A stretch of 64,000 nucleotides of DNA from Miltoncostaea sp050250915 (GCA_050250915.1 JBFWNT010000013.1:1-64000); one strand, 5' to 3'; counted from the first letter of the stretch, positions 15,930 through 25,300 are shown. The notes: generated by a model not told the origin, from the sequence alone. Program-made: numbers and translations.

Positions 15930-16609
15930 GCCGACGCCGGCCCGTCGAGCTCCGGGAATGCGCGCGCCACGGCGGCGAAGGCCGTGGTCGCCGCCAGCCG
16001 CACGTCCGCCTCCACCTCCGCCGCGGGGCGCCCCGCAAGGACGCCCTGCACCATCGCCCGGTGGCGCAGGCCCATCGCGGCGAGCAGCATCGCCACGAAC
16101 GCCCGCAGCTCGACGTCGGCGGGGTCGCGGTCGCGCGAGCGGCCGATCGCGGCGGCGAGGTCGTCGGCCATCGCCTCGCCGGAGAGCAGCACCCGGGCCC
16201 GCAGCCCCTCCGACGCGTACAGCGTCTCCAGGAAGCGGCGGAACATCGCCATGTGCCGGGGGTCGTCCAGCTCCGCCCACGCCTCGCCCCCGGGGATGCG
16301 GTACTCGGTGAACAGGCGGGTCAGCGCCCCGGTGACCGACTGCCCCTCCGGCCGCCCGGCCACCGCCGCGACGATCGCGGTGCGCACCTCGGCCTCCCGG
16401 TCGAGGAACAGCTCCTCCTTCGACCCGAAGTAGTTGAAGACGGTCTTGATGGAGACGCCGGCCGCCTCGGCCACCTCCGCCACGGTGACCGCCTCGAAGC
16501 CGCGCTCCATGAACAGGCGGGTGGCGACGTCGGAGATGGCGCGGCGCGTCTGCGCCTTCTTGCGCTCCCGGAGCCCCGGAGTAATCGGCACGTCCCCAGG
16601 ATATCCCAT
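15926..16609 (-). CDS. TetR-family transcriptional regulator
   Basis: The 227-residue protein has an N-terminal TetR helix-turn-helix (about 15-60): KKAQTRRAISDVATRLFMER, then VTVAEVAEAAGVSIKTVFNY and FGSKEELF. The C-terminal ligand domain is Ala-rich with a long helix around 95-140. It is divergently placed from an ABC exporter, with inverted repeats in the 64-nt gap, so it most likely represses that exporter and itself until a ligand binds. The ligand is unknown. Confidence 0.92.
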   Translation of the reverse strand: MGYPGDVPITPGLRERKKAQTRRAISDVATRLFMERGFEAVTVAEVAEAAGVSIKTVFNYFGSKEELFLDREAEVRTAIVAAVAGRPEGQSVTGALTRLFTEYRIPGGEAWAELDDPRHMAMFRRFLETLYASEGLRARVLLSGEAMADDLAAAIGRSRDRDPADVELRAFVAMLLAAMGLRHRAMVQGVLAGRPAAEVEADVRLAATTAFAAVARAFPELDGPASA

Positions 16610-16647
16610 TCGTTACATCCGAACGACTTTTGCTGTCATTGTAATCT
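16610..16647. promoter_or_regulatory. TetR operator and ABC-exporter promoter
   Basis: The 64-nt divergent gap is AT-rich compared with its surroundings. It contains TCGTT-N7-AACGA (16610-16626), a perfect inverted repeat. It also has TTACA (16613-16617) paired with TGTAA (16640-16644). The latter arm overlaps TAATCT (16642-16647), a good -10 for the rightward ABC gene. Binding of the adjacent TetR protein here would block that promoter. GGTGGG just before ATG 16674 is the ribosome site. Confidence 0.55.
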
Positions 16648-16673
16648 TGCCGGGGCTGTGGCACGGTGGGTGG

Positions 16674-17657
16674 ATGACCACATCCACATACGCCATCGAG
16701 GCGGTGGGCCTCGTCAAGCGATTCGGCGAGAAGACGGCGCTGGACGGCGTCTCGTTCGAGGTCCCCGCCGGCACCGTCTGCGGCCTGCTGGGGCCGAACG
16801 GCGCCGGCAAGACCACCGCCGTCCGCATCCTCACCACCCTCTCCGCGCCTGACGCCGGCTCGGCCAGCGTGGCCGGCATCGATGTGCTGGCCGCGCCGGG
16901 CGAGGCGCGCAAGGTGCTGGGCCTGGCGGCCCAGGACGCGACGGTGGACGCCCTGCTGACCGGCCGCGAGAACCTCCAGATGATCGGCGAGCTGCACCAC
17001 CTCGGCCGCCGCGTCGCGCGCGGCCGGGCCGACGAGCTGCTGGAGCAGTTCAGCCTGGCCGACGCGGGCCGTCGCCTGGTGAAGACGTACTCGGGCGGCA
17101 TGCGCCGCCGCCTGGACCTGGCCGCGACCCTGGTCGCCCGGCCCGAGGTCCTGTTCCTGGACGAGCCCACCACGGGCCTCGACCCGCGCGCCCGCAACGA
17201 GCTGTGGGACGTTCTGGAGACCCTGGTGGACGAGGGCGCCACGATCCTCCTCACCACGCAGTACCTGGAGGAGGCCGACCGCCTGGCGGACGACATCGTG
17301 GTGGTCGACCACGGCACTGTGATCGCCCGCGGCGACGCCCGCTCGCTGAAGCGGCAGGTGGGCGGCGCCCAGCTGTTCGCGACGGTGGTCGACCCGGCCC
17401 GGCTCGAGGACGTGCGCGTCCACGTGGCCCGGGTCGCCGGCGCCGAGGCCACGATCGACCCGGAGTCGCGGACGGCGCAGGCCCCCACCGAGGAGGGCCC
17501 GCGCGCGGTGTCCGCGCTGGCGGACGCACTGGCCGACGAGGGCGTCGACCTCGACGACATCGGCCTGCGCCAGCCGACGCTGGACGACGTCTTCCTGACC
17601 CTCACCGGCACGGCGATCGCCGCGGAGGACGAGGAGCCCGTGGAAGTGACCCGATGA
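16674..17657 (+). CDS. ABC transporter ATP-binding protein (DrrA-type efflux)
   Basis: The 327-residue nucleotide-binding subunit has Walker A GPNGAGKTTAV (about 39-49), signature YSGGMRRRLDLA (about 140-151), Walker B VLFLDEPTTGLDP (about 161-173) and the switch-His position as Gln in LLTTQYLEEADR. The C-terminal extension (about 240-327) with QPTLDDVFLTLTG is typical of daunorubicin-type DrrA proteins. With the next gene it forms a drug-exporter ABC system. The ATG is 64 nt from the divergent tetR start. Confidence 0.93.
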   Translation: MTTSTYAIEAVGLVKRFGEKTALDGVSFEVPAGTVCGLLGPNGAGKTTAVRILTTLSAPDAGSASVAGIDVLAAPGEARKVLGLAAQDATVDALLTGRENLQMIGELHHLGRRVARGRADELLEQFSLADAGRRLVKTYSGGMRRRLDLAATLVARPEVLFLDEPTTGLDPRARNELWDVLETLVDEGATILLTTQYLEEADRLADDIVVVDHGTVIARGDARSLKRQVGGAQLFATVVDPARLEDVRVHVARVAGAEATIDPESRTAQAPTEEGPRAVSALADALADEGVDLDDIGLRQPTLDDVFLTLTGTAIAAEDEEPVEVTR

Positions 17658-18481
17658 GCATCGCCGTCCCCGCCCCCGCCGAGCGGCGGGCCAACCCGTT
17701 CACCGACGTGTGGGTCATCGCCCGCCGCGGGCTGCTCCACATGCGCCGTCACCCCGAGGCGCTGGCCGACGTGACGCTCCAGCCGGTGATGTTCACCCTG
17801 CTGTTCGCGTACGTGTTCGGCGGCGCGATCGCGGTGGCCGACGGCGGCTACCGCGAGTTCCTGATGGGCGGGATCTTCGCCCAGACCATCGTGTTCGGCG
17901 CGTTCGGCGTGGCGATCACCCTGGCCCACGACCGCACGAACGGGGCGATCGACCGCTTCCGCTCCCTCCCCCTCGGCAGGGGGGCGGTGCTCGGCGGCCA
18001 CGCCATCGCGAGCCTGCTGCGGAGCGTCCTGCCGATCATCCTCATGTCGATCTGCGGCCTCATCGTGGGCTGGAGGATCAACAACGGCGTGGTCGATGCG
18101 GTGCACGCCTACGTGCTGATGCTCGGCCTCTCGTTCGCCGTCGTGTGGGTGGGCGTGCTGATGGGCAGCCTGCTGCCCACGCCGGAGGCGGTCCAGGGCG
18201 TCGCGTTCACGGTGATCTTCCCGGTCACGTTCATCGCGAGCACGTTCGTGCCGGTCAACACGCTGCCGGGGGTGCTGAAGACGATCGCCGAGTGGAACCC
18301 GGTGTCGTCGGTCGCGGAGTCGCTGCGCGAACTGTTCGGCAACCCGCGGGGCGAGTTCGGCCCGAACCCGCCCTGGCCGATGCAGCACCCCGTGGCCTAC
18401 AGCTGGATCTGGATCGTCGCGATCGTGGTGATCTGCGCCCCGATCGCCATCCGGGCGTACCGCAGGACCACGAGCGACTAG
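17654..18481 (+). CDS. ABC-2 type permease (DrrB-type efflux)
   Basis: The 275-residue protein has six membrane helices of the ABC-2 family. It shows FAQTIVFGAFGVAITLAHDR (about 76-95), DRFRSLPLGR, which is the coupling region, and GVAFTVIFPVTFIASTFVPV. Translation is coupled to the ATPase by an ATGA overlap. Together they should export a lipophilic compound under TetR control. It converges with the next leftward gene, sharing the stop region. Confidence 0.92.
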   Translation: MSIAVPAPAERRANPFTDVWVIARRGLLHMRRHPEALADVTLQPVMFTLLFAYVFGGAIAVADGGYREFLMGGIFAQTIVFGAFGVAITLAHDRTNGAIDRFRSLPLGRGAVLGGHAIASLLRSVLPIILMSICGLIVGWRINNGVVDAVHAYVLMLGLSFAVVWVGVLMGSLLPTPEAVQGVAFTVIFPVTFIASTFVPVNTLPGVLKTIAEWNPVSSVAESLRELFGNPRGEFGPNPPWPMQHPVAYSWIWIVAIVVICAPIAIRAYRRTTSD

Positions 18482-19362
18482 GGGCTGGGGAACCAGGAGA
18501 GGGCGCGGCCGAAGAGGTGCCGGTCGGCCAGCAGGTTCAGGGCGCGCCGGGCGTCGATGAAGCGCTCGGCGACGCCCTCGAGCAGGCCGGCCGAGCCGGC
18601 GGCCTCCGGCGCGCGGGCGGCGAGGCGGTACCAGCGCTCGCCCAGGGTGTCGAGCAGGCCGACGCCGCCCCGGGTCTCGAGCGCCTCCTCCAGGGCCTCG
18701 GGGGGCCCGCCGGGGACGGCGGCCGCGCGCCCCAGCCGCTGCAGGTCGATGGGCCGGAACGCCCGCCCGGCGGTGTGGTCGGGGAACACCCCGGCCAGGA
18801 ACAGCGACAGGTCGCCGAGGCGCCGGTGGACGGCGGGGTGGCGCGACTCGGGCAGCACGTCGAGCATGGCCGCGAGCCGCACGGGGTCGAGGTCGCTGAA
18901 GCGCTGGCGCCGCCACCCCCTCGACGTGCGGCTCCAGACGGTCCCGCTGGAGACGCGGGTGAACGAGGCGAGCAGCGCCGCCAGGAACGCCCGCCGGGGG
19001 CGGTCGGCGAGCACCTCCCGGAGGTCGTCGGCGCCCAGCAGCGGCAGGCGCTGGCGCGGCCCCACCCACTCGGGGACGTGGGTGGCGTCGCGGAGCTCCT
19101 CGGCCACCCGCTCGACGGCCACCGCGAAGGTCAGGAACGGCGACGCCCGGACGAGCGGCTCCCGGTCGGGGTCGCCGGCGCCCGCGCGCAGCAGCAGGTG
19201 CGCGGCCTCCTCGGAGGCGAGGGCCGCGTGGAGCAGCCCGGGCTCGCGGCGCAGAACGGCGTGGGCCTCGGCGGCGTCGGCCGGCGGGCGGCGGCCGGCG
19301 AGGCGCAGGACGATGTCCATGTCCGCCGGCCCCAGGTGATCCAGGTGGGCGTCGTGGTGCAT
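18478..19362 (-). CDS. Hypothetical protein
   Basis: The 294-residue, probably cytoplasmic helical protein is rich in Ala, Leu and Arg, with no signal peptide or membrane helix. It starts MHHDAHLDHLGPADMDIVLR and ends LLADRHLFGRALSWFPSP. I do not recognise a family. The ATG at 19362 is chosen because a TACCGT hexamer lies 7 nt upstream, and the alternative longer frame runs into the divergent gene. It shares a 26-nt gap with the divergent 122-residue gene, which may be functionally linked. Confidence 0.75.
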   Translation of the reverse strand: MHHDAHLDHLGPADMDIVLRLAGRRPPADAAEAHAVLRREPGLLHAALASEEAAHLLLRAGAGDPDREPLVRASPFLTFAVAVERVAEELRDATHVPEWVGPRQRLPLLGADDLREVLADRPRRAFLAALLASFTRVSSGTVWSRTSRGWRRQRFSDLDPVRLAAMLDVLPESRHPAVHRRLGDLSLFLAGVFPDHTAGRAFRPIDLQRLGRAAAVPGGPPEALEEALETRGGVGLLDTLGERWYRLAARAPEAAGSAGLLEGVAERFIDARRALNLLADRHLFGRALSWFPSP

Positions 19363-19369
19363 GGGTCCG

Positions 19370-19379
19370 ACGGTAGCCT
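19370..19379. promoter_or_regulatory. Overlapping divergent -10 elements
   Basis: The ten bases ACGGTAGCCT contain TAGCCT on the + strand (19374-19379), 9 nt before ATG 19389. They also contain TACCGT on the - strand (19370-19375), 7 nt before the ATG at 19362. Neither gene has a ribosome site in so short a space, so both would be leaderless. This is inferred from spacing and pattern. Confidence 0.35.
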
Positions 19380-19388
19380 CCGGGGCGG

Positions 19389-19757
19389 ATGACGCGCCAG
19401 GTCCCACGGATCCTCCGGATGTCCGGAGAGCTGACCGACCCGTCCGGCACGCGCTACGCGCTGCTGCACGTGGTGGCCGGCGAGCGGCACCACGTGGGCT
19501 GGTTCGAGCTGACCGACGACCCGTGGCGGGTGGGCCTGACCGAGGCGGGGGCGCTCGCCGACGCGGGGGTCGACCCCGGGGCGATCAGGACGGCGACGGA
19601 GACGCTGCTGGAGGGCCTGCGCGCCGATCGCGACGCCGAGCGCACCGACCTGCCGGAGCCGGTCGGACCGATCCGCAACACCCTGCGCTGGACGGTCGAC
19701 CGGCGGCGCGCCATCGATCGCCTGGAGGCCGAGCTGGAGGGGCTCCCGGCCGCCTGA
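19389..19757 (+). CDS. Hypothetical protein
   Basis: The 122-residue soluble protein shows a beta-rich opening (SGELTDPSGTRYALLHVVAG, HHVGWFELTDDPWRVGL) and a helical C-terminal half rich in Arg and Glu. I recognise no family. It sits between the divergent 294-residue gene and the sigma-like fusion gene, and ends 56 nt before the latter's start codon. Confidence 0.65.
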   Translation: MTRQVPRILRMSGELTDPSGTRYALLHVVAGERHHVGWFELTDDPWRVGLTEAGALADAGVDPGAIRTATETLLEGLRADRDAERTDLPEPVGPIRNTLRWTVDRRRAIDRLEAELEGLPAA

Positions 19758-19779
19758 GCCGGTCCGTGTGACGCGGGGC

Positions 19780-19806
19780 TCAAGTTTTTCCGCGAAGTGC
19801 CGAAAG
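19780..19806 (+). promoter_or_regulatory. Sigma28-like promoter
   Basis: TCAAGTTT (19780-19787), an 11-nt spacer and GCCGAAAG (19799-19806) match the bacterial flagellar sigma28 consensus TAAAGTTT-N11-GCCGATAA at 13 of 16 positions with exact spacing. The T-run is conspicuous in 73% GC DNA. The ATG at 19814 is 7 nt beyond the -10, so the transcript would be leaderless or nearly so; AAAGGG could alternatively act as a ribosome site. Confidence 0.55.
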
Positions 19807-19813
19807 GGCGCGC

Positions 19814-21214
19814 ATGCGCGGGCTCAACAGGCCGAACCATGGGCGCCTCCTGCGCCGCCACGCCGGCGAGGTGCGGCGGGTGTGCATCCTGGCGCTGGGC
19901 GACACGCCCGCGGCCGACGCGGCCGCCGCCGACGCCCTGGGCCTGGCCGTCGCGGCGATCGGGCCCACCACCCGGCCGTCCGACCGCCTCCCCCGCGTGC
20001 TGGCGCTGGCGGTCTTCCGGTGCGACGGCCGCGAGGCGGCCCCCGCCGATCCGGCCGACCCGTGGGCGCCGGTGCGCGACCTGCCGCCCGCCGAGCGCAC
20101 GGCCCTGTTGCTGCACGAGGGCGCGGGCCTGAGCGTGCGCGACGCCGCCCGGGGGCTCGGGGTGCCGTGGCGCGAGGCGAGCGACCTGATCTTCTCGGCC
20201 CGCCGGACCCTCGCCCGCCCGGGCGACGGCTGGGAGCCGCTCGAGTGCACCGCCCACCGCCGGCGCCTGTCGGACGCCGGGTGCCCGGATGTGGCGCCGC
20301 AGGAGTCCCGCGAACACGTCGCGGCCTGCGACGGCTGCCGCGCGAGGGTGGAGGCCGCGGCCGCGCGGCGCGCCGCCGCCGCGGCGGTCACGGCGCCGGC
20401 CCCCGCCGTCGCCGACGCGGCTGCGGCCGCGCCGCCCGCCCCCGCCGGGCCCCGCCGCGGGCGCCGGGCTCCGGCCCTCCGTCGCCCGGTGGCCCTCGCC
20501 GCCGTGGCGTCGGTGTTGCTGGCGCTGGTCGTCGGCGGCGCGATGGCGCTGGTCGGTGGCGGACCGGGTGAGCCGCAGCCGGTGGCGCAGGTGGCGTCGG
20601 CGGATCCGGTGGGCGCCGTGCTCTCGCTGGGACCGGCGGGTGAGCGGCCCGCGCTGGACGTGGGCGCGCGGGAGCGGGCGAGGATCGACCGCACCGACGC
20701 GCGGGAGGCGGCGAAGGCGCGTGCGAAGGCCCGCGCCACCGCCAGGGCGCGCGCGAAGGCGCGGGCCCGGGCGAAGGCCCGCGCCGAGAAGGAGCGCAAA
20801 CGCCGCGAGGAGGAGGACGCCGCGGACGAGGGGACCGACGACGAGCCCGAGGCCGGCGGCGGCGGGCCCGTGAGCCGGGCCACCCCGTCGCGCCGAGCGA
20901 CCCGCCGGCAGCCCTCGACGACGACGCGCCGGCCGCAGCGCCGCTCGCCGCGCCCCTCCCGCCGCTCCCCGGCTCCTTCCACCGCCCCCGCGACGTCGCC
21001 CGCGCCGAGCACGGCCCCGAGCACGGCGCCGTCCACCGAGCCGGCCACCACGTCGCCGTCGAGCGCGTCGGATCCGCCGCCCACCAGCGCGGGCGAGCCC
21101 ACCACCACGACCCCGGACGCGACGCCGACCACCCCCACCACGACGGACCCGCCCCCCACGACGACCACCCCCACCTCCACCACCCAGGGGACCACCACCG
21201 CCCCCGCCTCCTGA
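19814..21214 (+). CDS. Membrane-anchored ECF-sigma-like / anti-sigma-like fusion protein
   Basis: The 466-residue protein has a mosaic layout. Residues 12-50 (LLRRHAGEVRRVCILALGD...) align with ECF sigma region 2 but lack its acidic and aromatic core-binding block. Residues 89-133 (LPPAERTALLLHEGAGLSVR, then DAARGLGVPW) match sigma region 4 with its helix-turn-helix. H168, C172 and C175 form HxxxCxxC, the zinc pattern of anti-sigma zf-HC2 domains. One membrane helix spans 226-247. A 45-residue Ala/Lys/Arg helix (286-331) and a Pro/Thr/Ser-rich outer tail (345-466) follow. Its function is unknown; signalling from surface to transcription is an inference. Confidence 0.75.
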   Translation: MRGLNRPNHGRLLRRHAGEVRRVCILALGDTPAADAAAADALGLAVAAIGPTTRPSDRLPRVLALAVFRCDGREAAPADPADPWAPVRDLPPAERTALLLHEGAGLSVRDAARGLGVPWREASDLIFSARRTLARPGDGWEPLECTAHRRRLSDAGCPDVAPQESREHVAACDGCRARVEAAAARRAAAAAVTAPAPAVADAAAAAPPAPAGPRRGRRAPALRRPVALAAVASVLLALVVGGAMALVGGGPGEPQPVAQVASADPVGAVLSLGPAGERPALDVGARERARIDRTDAREAAKARAKARATARARAKARARAKARAEKERKRREEEDAADEGTDDEPEAGGGGPVSRATPSRRATRRQPSTTTRRPQRRSPRPSRRSPAPSTAPATSPAPSTAPSTAPSTEPATTSPSSASDPPPTSAGEPTTTTPDATPTTPTTTDPPPTTTTPTSTTQGTTTAPAS

Positions 21215-21239
21215 CGGCCCCGGGCCCGGGCCCGGGCCA

Positions 21240-21257
21240 CCCTGACTCGTGTCAGGG
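21240..21257 (+). terminator. Hairpin terminator after the sigma-like fusion gene
   Basis: CCCTGAC-TCGT-GTCAGGG is a perfect 7-bp stem with a 4-nt loop. It is extended by CCA/TGG pairs around a short G bulge, 26 nt after the stop. Upstream GGGCCC repeats could also fold. There is no U-run, so it is a terminator of the GC-rich actinobacterial kind or an mRNA stabiliser. Confidence 0.5.
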
Positions 21258-21311
21258 GGGTGGGGGGCCGATGGTGAGGGGAAGCGTCCGCCCCGGCCCA
21301 GGAGCCGTCCC

Positions 21312-21488
21312 GTGCGTCCGTGGATCATCGTCGTCTGCGTGCTGCTCGCGCTGTTCACGATCGCCGTGTCCCTGCACCTCTCCGCCTCGCACCGGCGGCG
21401 GAGGGACTCGATCGACGGCAGCTGGCTGTCGCTCAGCGCGGGGACGGTGCTCATCGCCGCGGTCGTCGCCGGGGAGCTGTTCGAGTAG
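21312..21488 (+). CDS. Small two-helix membrane protein
   Basis: The 58-residue protein starts at GTG 21312, 7 nt after GGAG. An N-terminal helix (WIIVVCVLLALFTIAVSLHL) is followed by a basic loop SHRRRRDS and a second helix (SAGTVLIAAVVAGELF). No family is recognised. It sits between the fusion gene's terminator and a methyltransferase. Confidence 0.55.
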   Translation: MRPWIIVVCVLLALFTIAVSLHLSASHRRRRDSIDGSWLSLSAGTVLIAAVVAGELFE

Positions 21489-21555
21489 CGACCGGCGCGG
21501 GGGCGCCCGGACGGTAGGGTCGCGACCGACGTCGACCCCGGAGGACCGCGCGCGC

Positions 21556-22368
21556 ATGTCGTCCCACATCCACTCCAGCCACGAGTCCGTGTCCGGGGGG
21601 TTCACCGAGACCGCCTCCGACTACGAGGACGCCGTCCGCTTCAACATCGAGGGCGCGCAGCGGCTCGTGCTCTCCATCCCGCCGGGCCGCTACGACGACG
21701 TGCTGGACGTCGGGTGCGGCACGGGGTGGGCGACCCAGGCGGTGATCGACCGCTTCCGCCCCGCCCGCCTCACCGGCGTCGATCCGGCCGCGGGGATGCT
21801 CGAGCAGTTCCAGGCGAAGCTCGGCGGGATCGAGGGGGTGGAGATCACCCTCGCACAGGCCGACGTCGAGTCGATGCCCGTGGCGGATGGCGCGTTCGAC
21901 CTGGTGATCTGCTCGATGGCGTACCACTGGTTCCCGCGCAAGTGGGAGGCGGCGGCGGCGATGGCGCGCGCCCTCAAGCCGGGCGGGGTGATCGCGATCC
22001 TGATGTCCGGCCGCGGGGGCGAGCAGGCCTACCGGGACGTGATCAGCAACATCGAGCCGATCAACTACCGCTGGGTCGGCGCCTTCGACGGGAACCTGCG
22101 CAGCGTCCCCGAGATGGAGGACTACCTCGTCCAGGCGGGGCTGGAGCCGGTGGACATCTGGATGGAGACGCGGGTGCGCCACACCACGGTGGAGGCGTAC
22201 ATGGAGCGGATGCGGGTGGTGGCGGGCCACATGATCGGCGACCAGTCCGAGGCGGAGGTGGCCGACTACGTCGCGAAGATCGAGGCGCAGCTGCGGGCCC
22301 GCTCCGGCCCGCGGGGCTGGAGCTACGAGTTCGCCAAGTTGTTCGCGATCGCCCGCAAGCCGGCCTGA
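21556..22368 (+). CDS. SAM-dependent class I methyltransferase
   Basis: The 270-residue protein has motif I VLDVGCGTGWATQAV (about 49-63), the acidic second strand LTGVDPAAGML and motif IV FDLVICSMAYHWF (about 115-127), all typical of UbiE/Methyltransf_11 enzymes. The N terminus SSHESVSGGFTETASDYED resembles small-molecule methyltransferases. The substrate is unknown. The ATG is preceded by GGAGGA, 13 nt upstream, and TAGGGT upstream of that may be its -10. Confidence 0.85.
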   Translation: MSSHIHSSHESVSGGFTETASDYEDAVRFNIEGAQRLVLSIPPGRYDDVLDVGCGTGWATQAVIDRFRPARLTGVDPAAGMLEQFQAKLGGIEGVEITLAQADVESMPVADGAFDLVICSMAYHWFPRKWEAAAAMARALKPGGVIAILMSGRGGEQAYRDVISNIEPINYRWVGAFDGNLRSVPEMEDYLVQAGLEPVDIWMETRVRHTTVEAYMERMRVVAGHMIGDQSEAEVADYVAKIEAQLRARSGPRGWSYEFAKLFAIARKPA

Positions 22369-22383
22369 GCGCCGGCCCGGGGC

Positions 22384-25300
22384 TCAGCCCCGCCCGGCGG
22401 AGGCGCCCCAGCCGCCCCAGGCGGCGAGCTTGTCCATCGCGGCGAGCGTCGCGGGGCCGAGGGTCCCCTTCCCCGCCGGCTCGCGCACGTGGCGCAGGAC
22501 CTGGAAGCGGGACACCGCCTTCGTCACGGCGCCGTCGTAGCGGCCCGAGCCGGCCGCGCCGCGCAGGACGCCCGCCCACACCATCCGGGCCCGCGCCTCG
22601 CTGAGCACGACGGCCTGGATGCCCACCCGCGGGCCCCCGCCCGGCAGCAGGCGGTCGCCCAGCCTGCCCTGCAGCCCGGGGTCGCGCAGGCCGCGCAGGC
22701 GGATCGGGGCGGGGACGGGCGCGGCCAGGCGGGTGATGTTGCCGTACCGGTCCGAGGCGACCAGGGTCGCGACCCGCCCCGCCGGGACGGCCGTGGTGCC
22801 GTTCGCGCCCATCGCGCGGCCCTCGTTGACCCGTGCGCCGCCCGGGCCGGAGGCCGCGTCGCGGACCGACCACTGCACCTTGCCCTGGGAGGCGCCGGGC
22901 GGCGTGCTGGCGCGGGCCTTCACCGTCGGTCCGCGGGTGTCCACGATCGCGGTGACCGTCATCGTGCGCGTGTTGCCCGCGGCGTCCTTCGCGGTGAGCG
23001 TCACCGCGTGCCTTCCCTCCGGGATGGCGATCGTGGTGCCGCGCACCGTCCGGGTCGGGCCCTTGTCGATGCGCGCCGTGAGCGAGGCGAGGCCGGTGAG
23101 GTCCTCGGGCACCACCCGCAGGCGCATGCCCACCAACTTCGCGTCGATCTTCGGGACGGTCCCGTCCACGATCACGGTCACCGACGTGGTGAGCTCCAGC
23201 CCGTCGGGCATGCGCGCCACCACCTTGGCGGTCATCGCGCCCGCCTTGAACCGGCGCGTGACGCGGGCCCCCGTCATGACCTTGCCGTCCGGGAAGGTCC
23301 AGCGGATCGTCGCCGCCGAGGGGGCGCCCGCGGTGAACGTGACGTCCTCGCCGGGGCGCGCGAACGCCGTGGATGCCTTCGCCGTGAGCGTCGTGGGACC
23401 CGGGTCCGGGCCGCGGACCGTCAGGCGGGCCGCCGGCGAGCGGTTGCCGGCCGCGTCGATGGCGGTGACCGTGACGTCGTGCATCCCCGGGGGCAGCGGG
23501 ACGTCCGCCGACACCGCCGAGCCCGGCGCCACCGCCGCGACCGTGCCCGTGACCGCCGCGACGGGCGAGCCGTCGCGGGCCACCTCGAACGTGACGCCGT
23601 CGGACGTCGACTCCAGCGGCACCTCCGGGGAGGCCGTGGTGTTGCCCTCGTCGTCGGTCGCGATCACCTGGTAGCGGTAGACGGTGCCGCGGTCGGCAAC
23701 CGGCATCCAGCGCAGCAGCACGCCGCGTGGCGTGGCCTCCGACGCCACGCCGCCGGGGGCGACCGGCGGCGTCACGTCGCGCGCGTCGGTGTCGGTGAAC
23801 GCGACGCCCGTGGCGTTGCCGACGAAGACCCCGTCGCGCATCACGCGGTAGGCGGTCGAGCCGGCGGCGGAGCGCCACGCCAGGCGCGGCGGCGACCCGG
23901 TCGCGTCGAGCGCCACCGGCTGGGCCGGCGGCGTGCGGTCGGGGGTGGTGACCTGCGAGTCGTTGACCGGCGAGACGTTGCCGACGCGGTCGTAGGCGAC
24001 GGCCTCGTAGCGGTAGGTGGTCGCGTCGGCCAGGCCCTCGTCGCGCACCGTGCCGAACCCGCCGTCGTGGACCAGGCGCCCGTTCTGGGTGACGACCACG
24101 CGGACCGACTTGGTGTCGCCCGGCGCCGGGGCGGTCGCGATGGTCACCGCGCCGCGGCCCGAGTTGGCCGCCACCGACGTGTCCGGCGTGACGATCATCA
24201 GGGGCGAGCCGGGCGGGGCGCGGTCGATGCGGATGCTGCCGGCGCCGCCGGATGCCGCCGCGCTCCACGCGCTGGTGTTGCCGGCGCCGTCGGTCGCGCG
24301 GAACTGCACCAGCGTCTCGCCCTCGGCGGTCAGGCTCACCGACGCGCCGCCCGCGGGCGCGCTCCAGCTGGAGCCGCCGGTCACGGAGGTCCGCGACTCG
24401 TACCCCGCCACGCCGGAGGCGCCGTCGGTCGCGGCGGCGCTCACGGGGACGGATGCCGCGTTGGTCCACGACCCGTCGGCGCCGCTCACGGTCACGGCCG
24501 GCGCGGTCCGGTCGATGCGCACCGAGCCCGCGCCGCCCGGGGTCGCCGTCGTCCACGGGGACGTGTTGCCGGCGTGGTCGGTGGCGCGGAACTGGACGAG
24601 CGTGGTGCCCTCCAGCGTCGCGGTCACGGCGGGGATCGACTGGGGCGCGTCCCAGGTGGCGCCGCCGTCCACCGACATGCGCGACTGGTAGCCCGCCACG
24701 CCCGAGTCGGCGTCGGCCGCGGAGGCGGTGACGCCGACGGCGGCGGCGTTCGTCCACGCCCCGGTCGCGCCGGAGACGGTGAGCCCGGGCGACGTGCGGT
24801 CGAGCAGGACGGACCCTGGGGCCCCCGCCGACGCCGACGTCCACGCAGATGTGTTGCCGGCGTTGTCGGTCGCGCGGAACTGGACCAGCGTGGTGCCCTC
24901 GCGGCTGACGGTCGTCGAGGTGCCCGCCGTGGTGGCGCCCCACGTGGAGCCGAGGTCGTCGGAGGTGCGGTACTGGGTGCCGGCGACCCCCGATGCGCCG
25001 TCGCTCGAGGTGGTGGTGACCACGCGGGAGGCCGCCGTCGACCAGACGCCGTCGGCGCCGTTCTGCGACACGCCGGGGGCCGTGCGGTCGATGCGGACGC
25101 TGCCGCTGCCGCCCACGGTCGCCGCCGACCAGGCGCTCACGTTGCCCGCGGCGTCGGTCGCCCGGAACTGGATCAGGGTGACGCCCTCGGCCGTGACCGC
25201 GGCGGTGGTGCCGGCGGTGGGCGTCGACCAGCTCGCGCCGCCGTCGGTGGAGGTGCGGCTCTCGGTGGAGGCCACCGACGAGACGCCGTCGGACGCCGTC

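Noticed and set aside
16613..19450. Long - strand open frame across the ABC exporter genes
   Set aside because: The + strand DrrA/DrrB proteins are unmistakable and the - strand reading is antisense with no domain.
20694..20810. Tandem DNA repeat encoding AKARAKARA as a mobile or regulatory repeat
   Set aside because: It is a coding low-complexity helix within the sigma-like fusion protein, with imperfect codon repetition.
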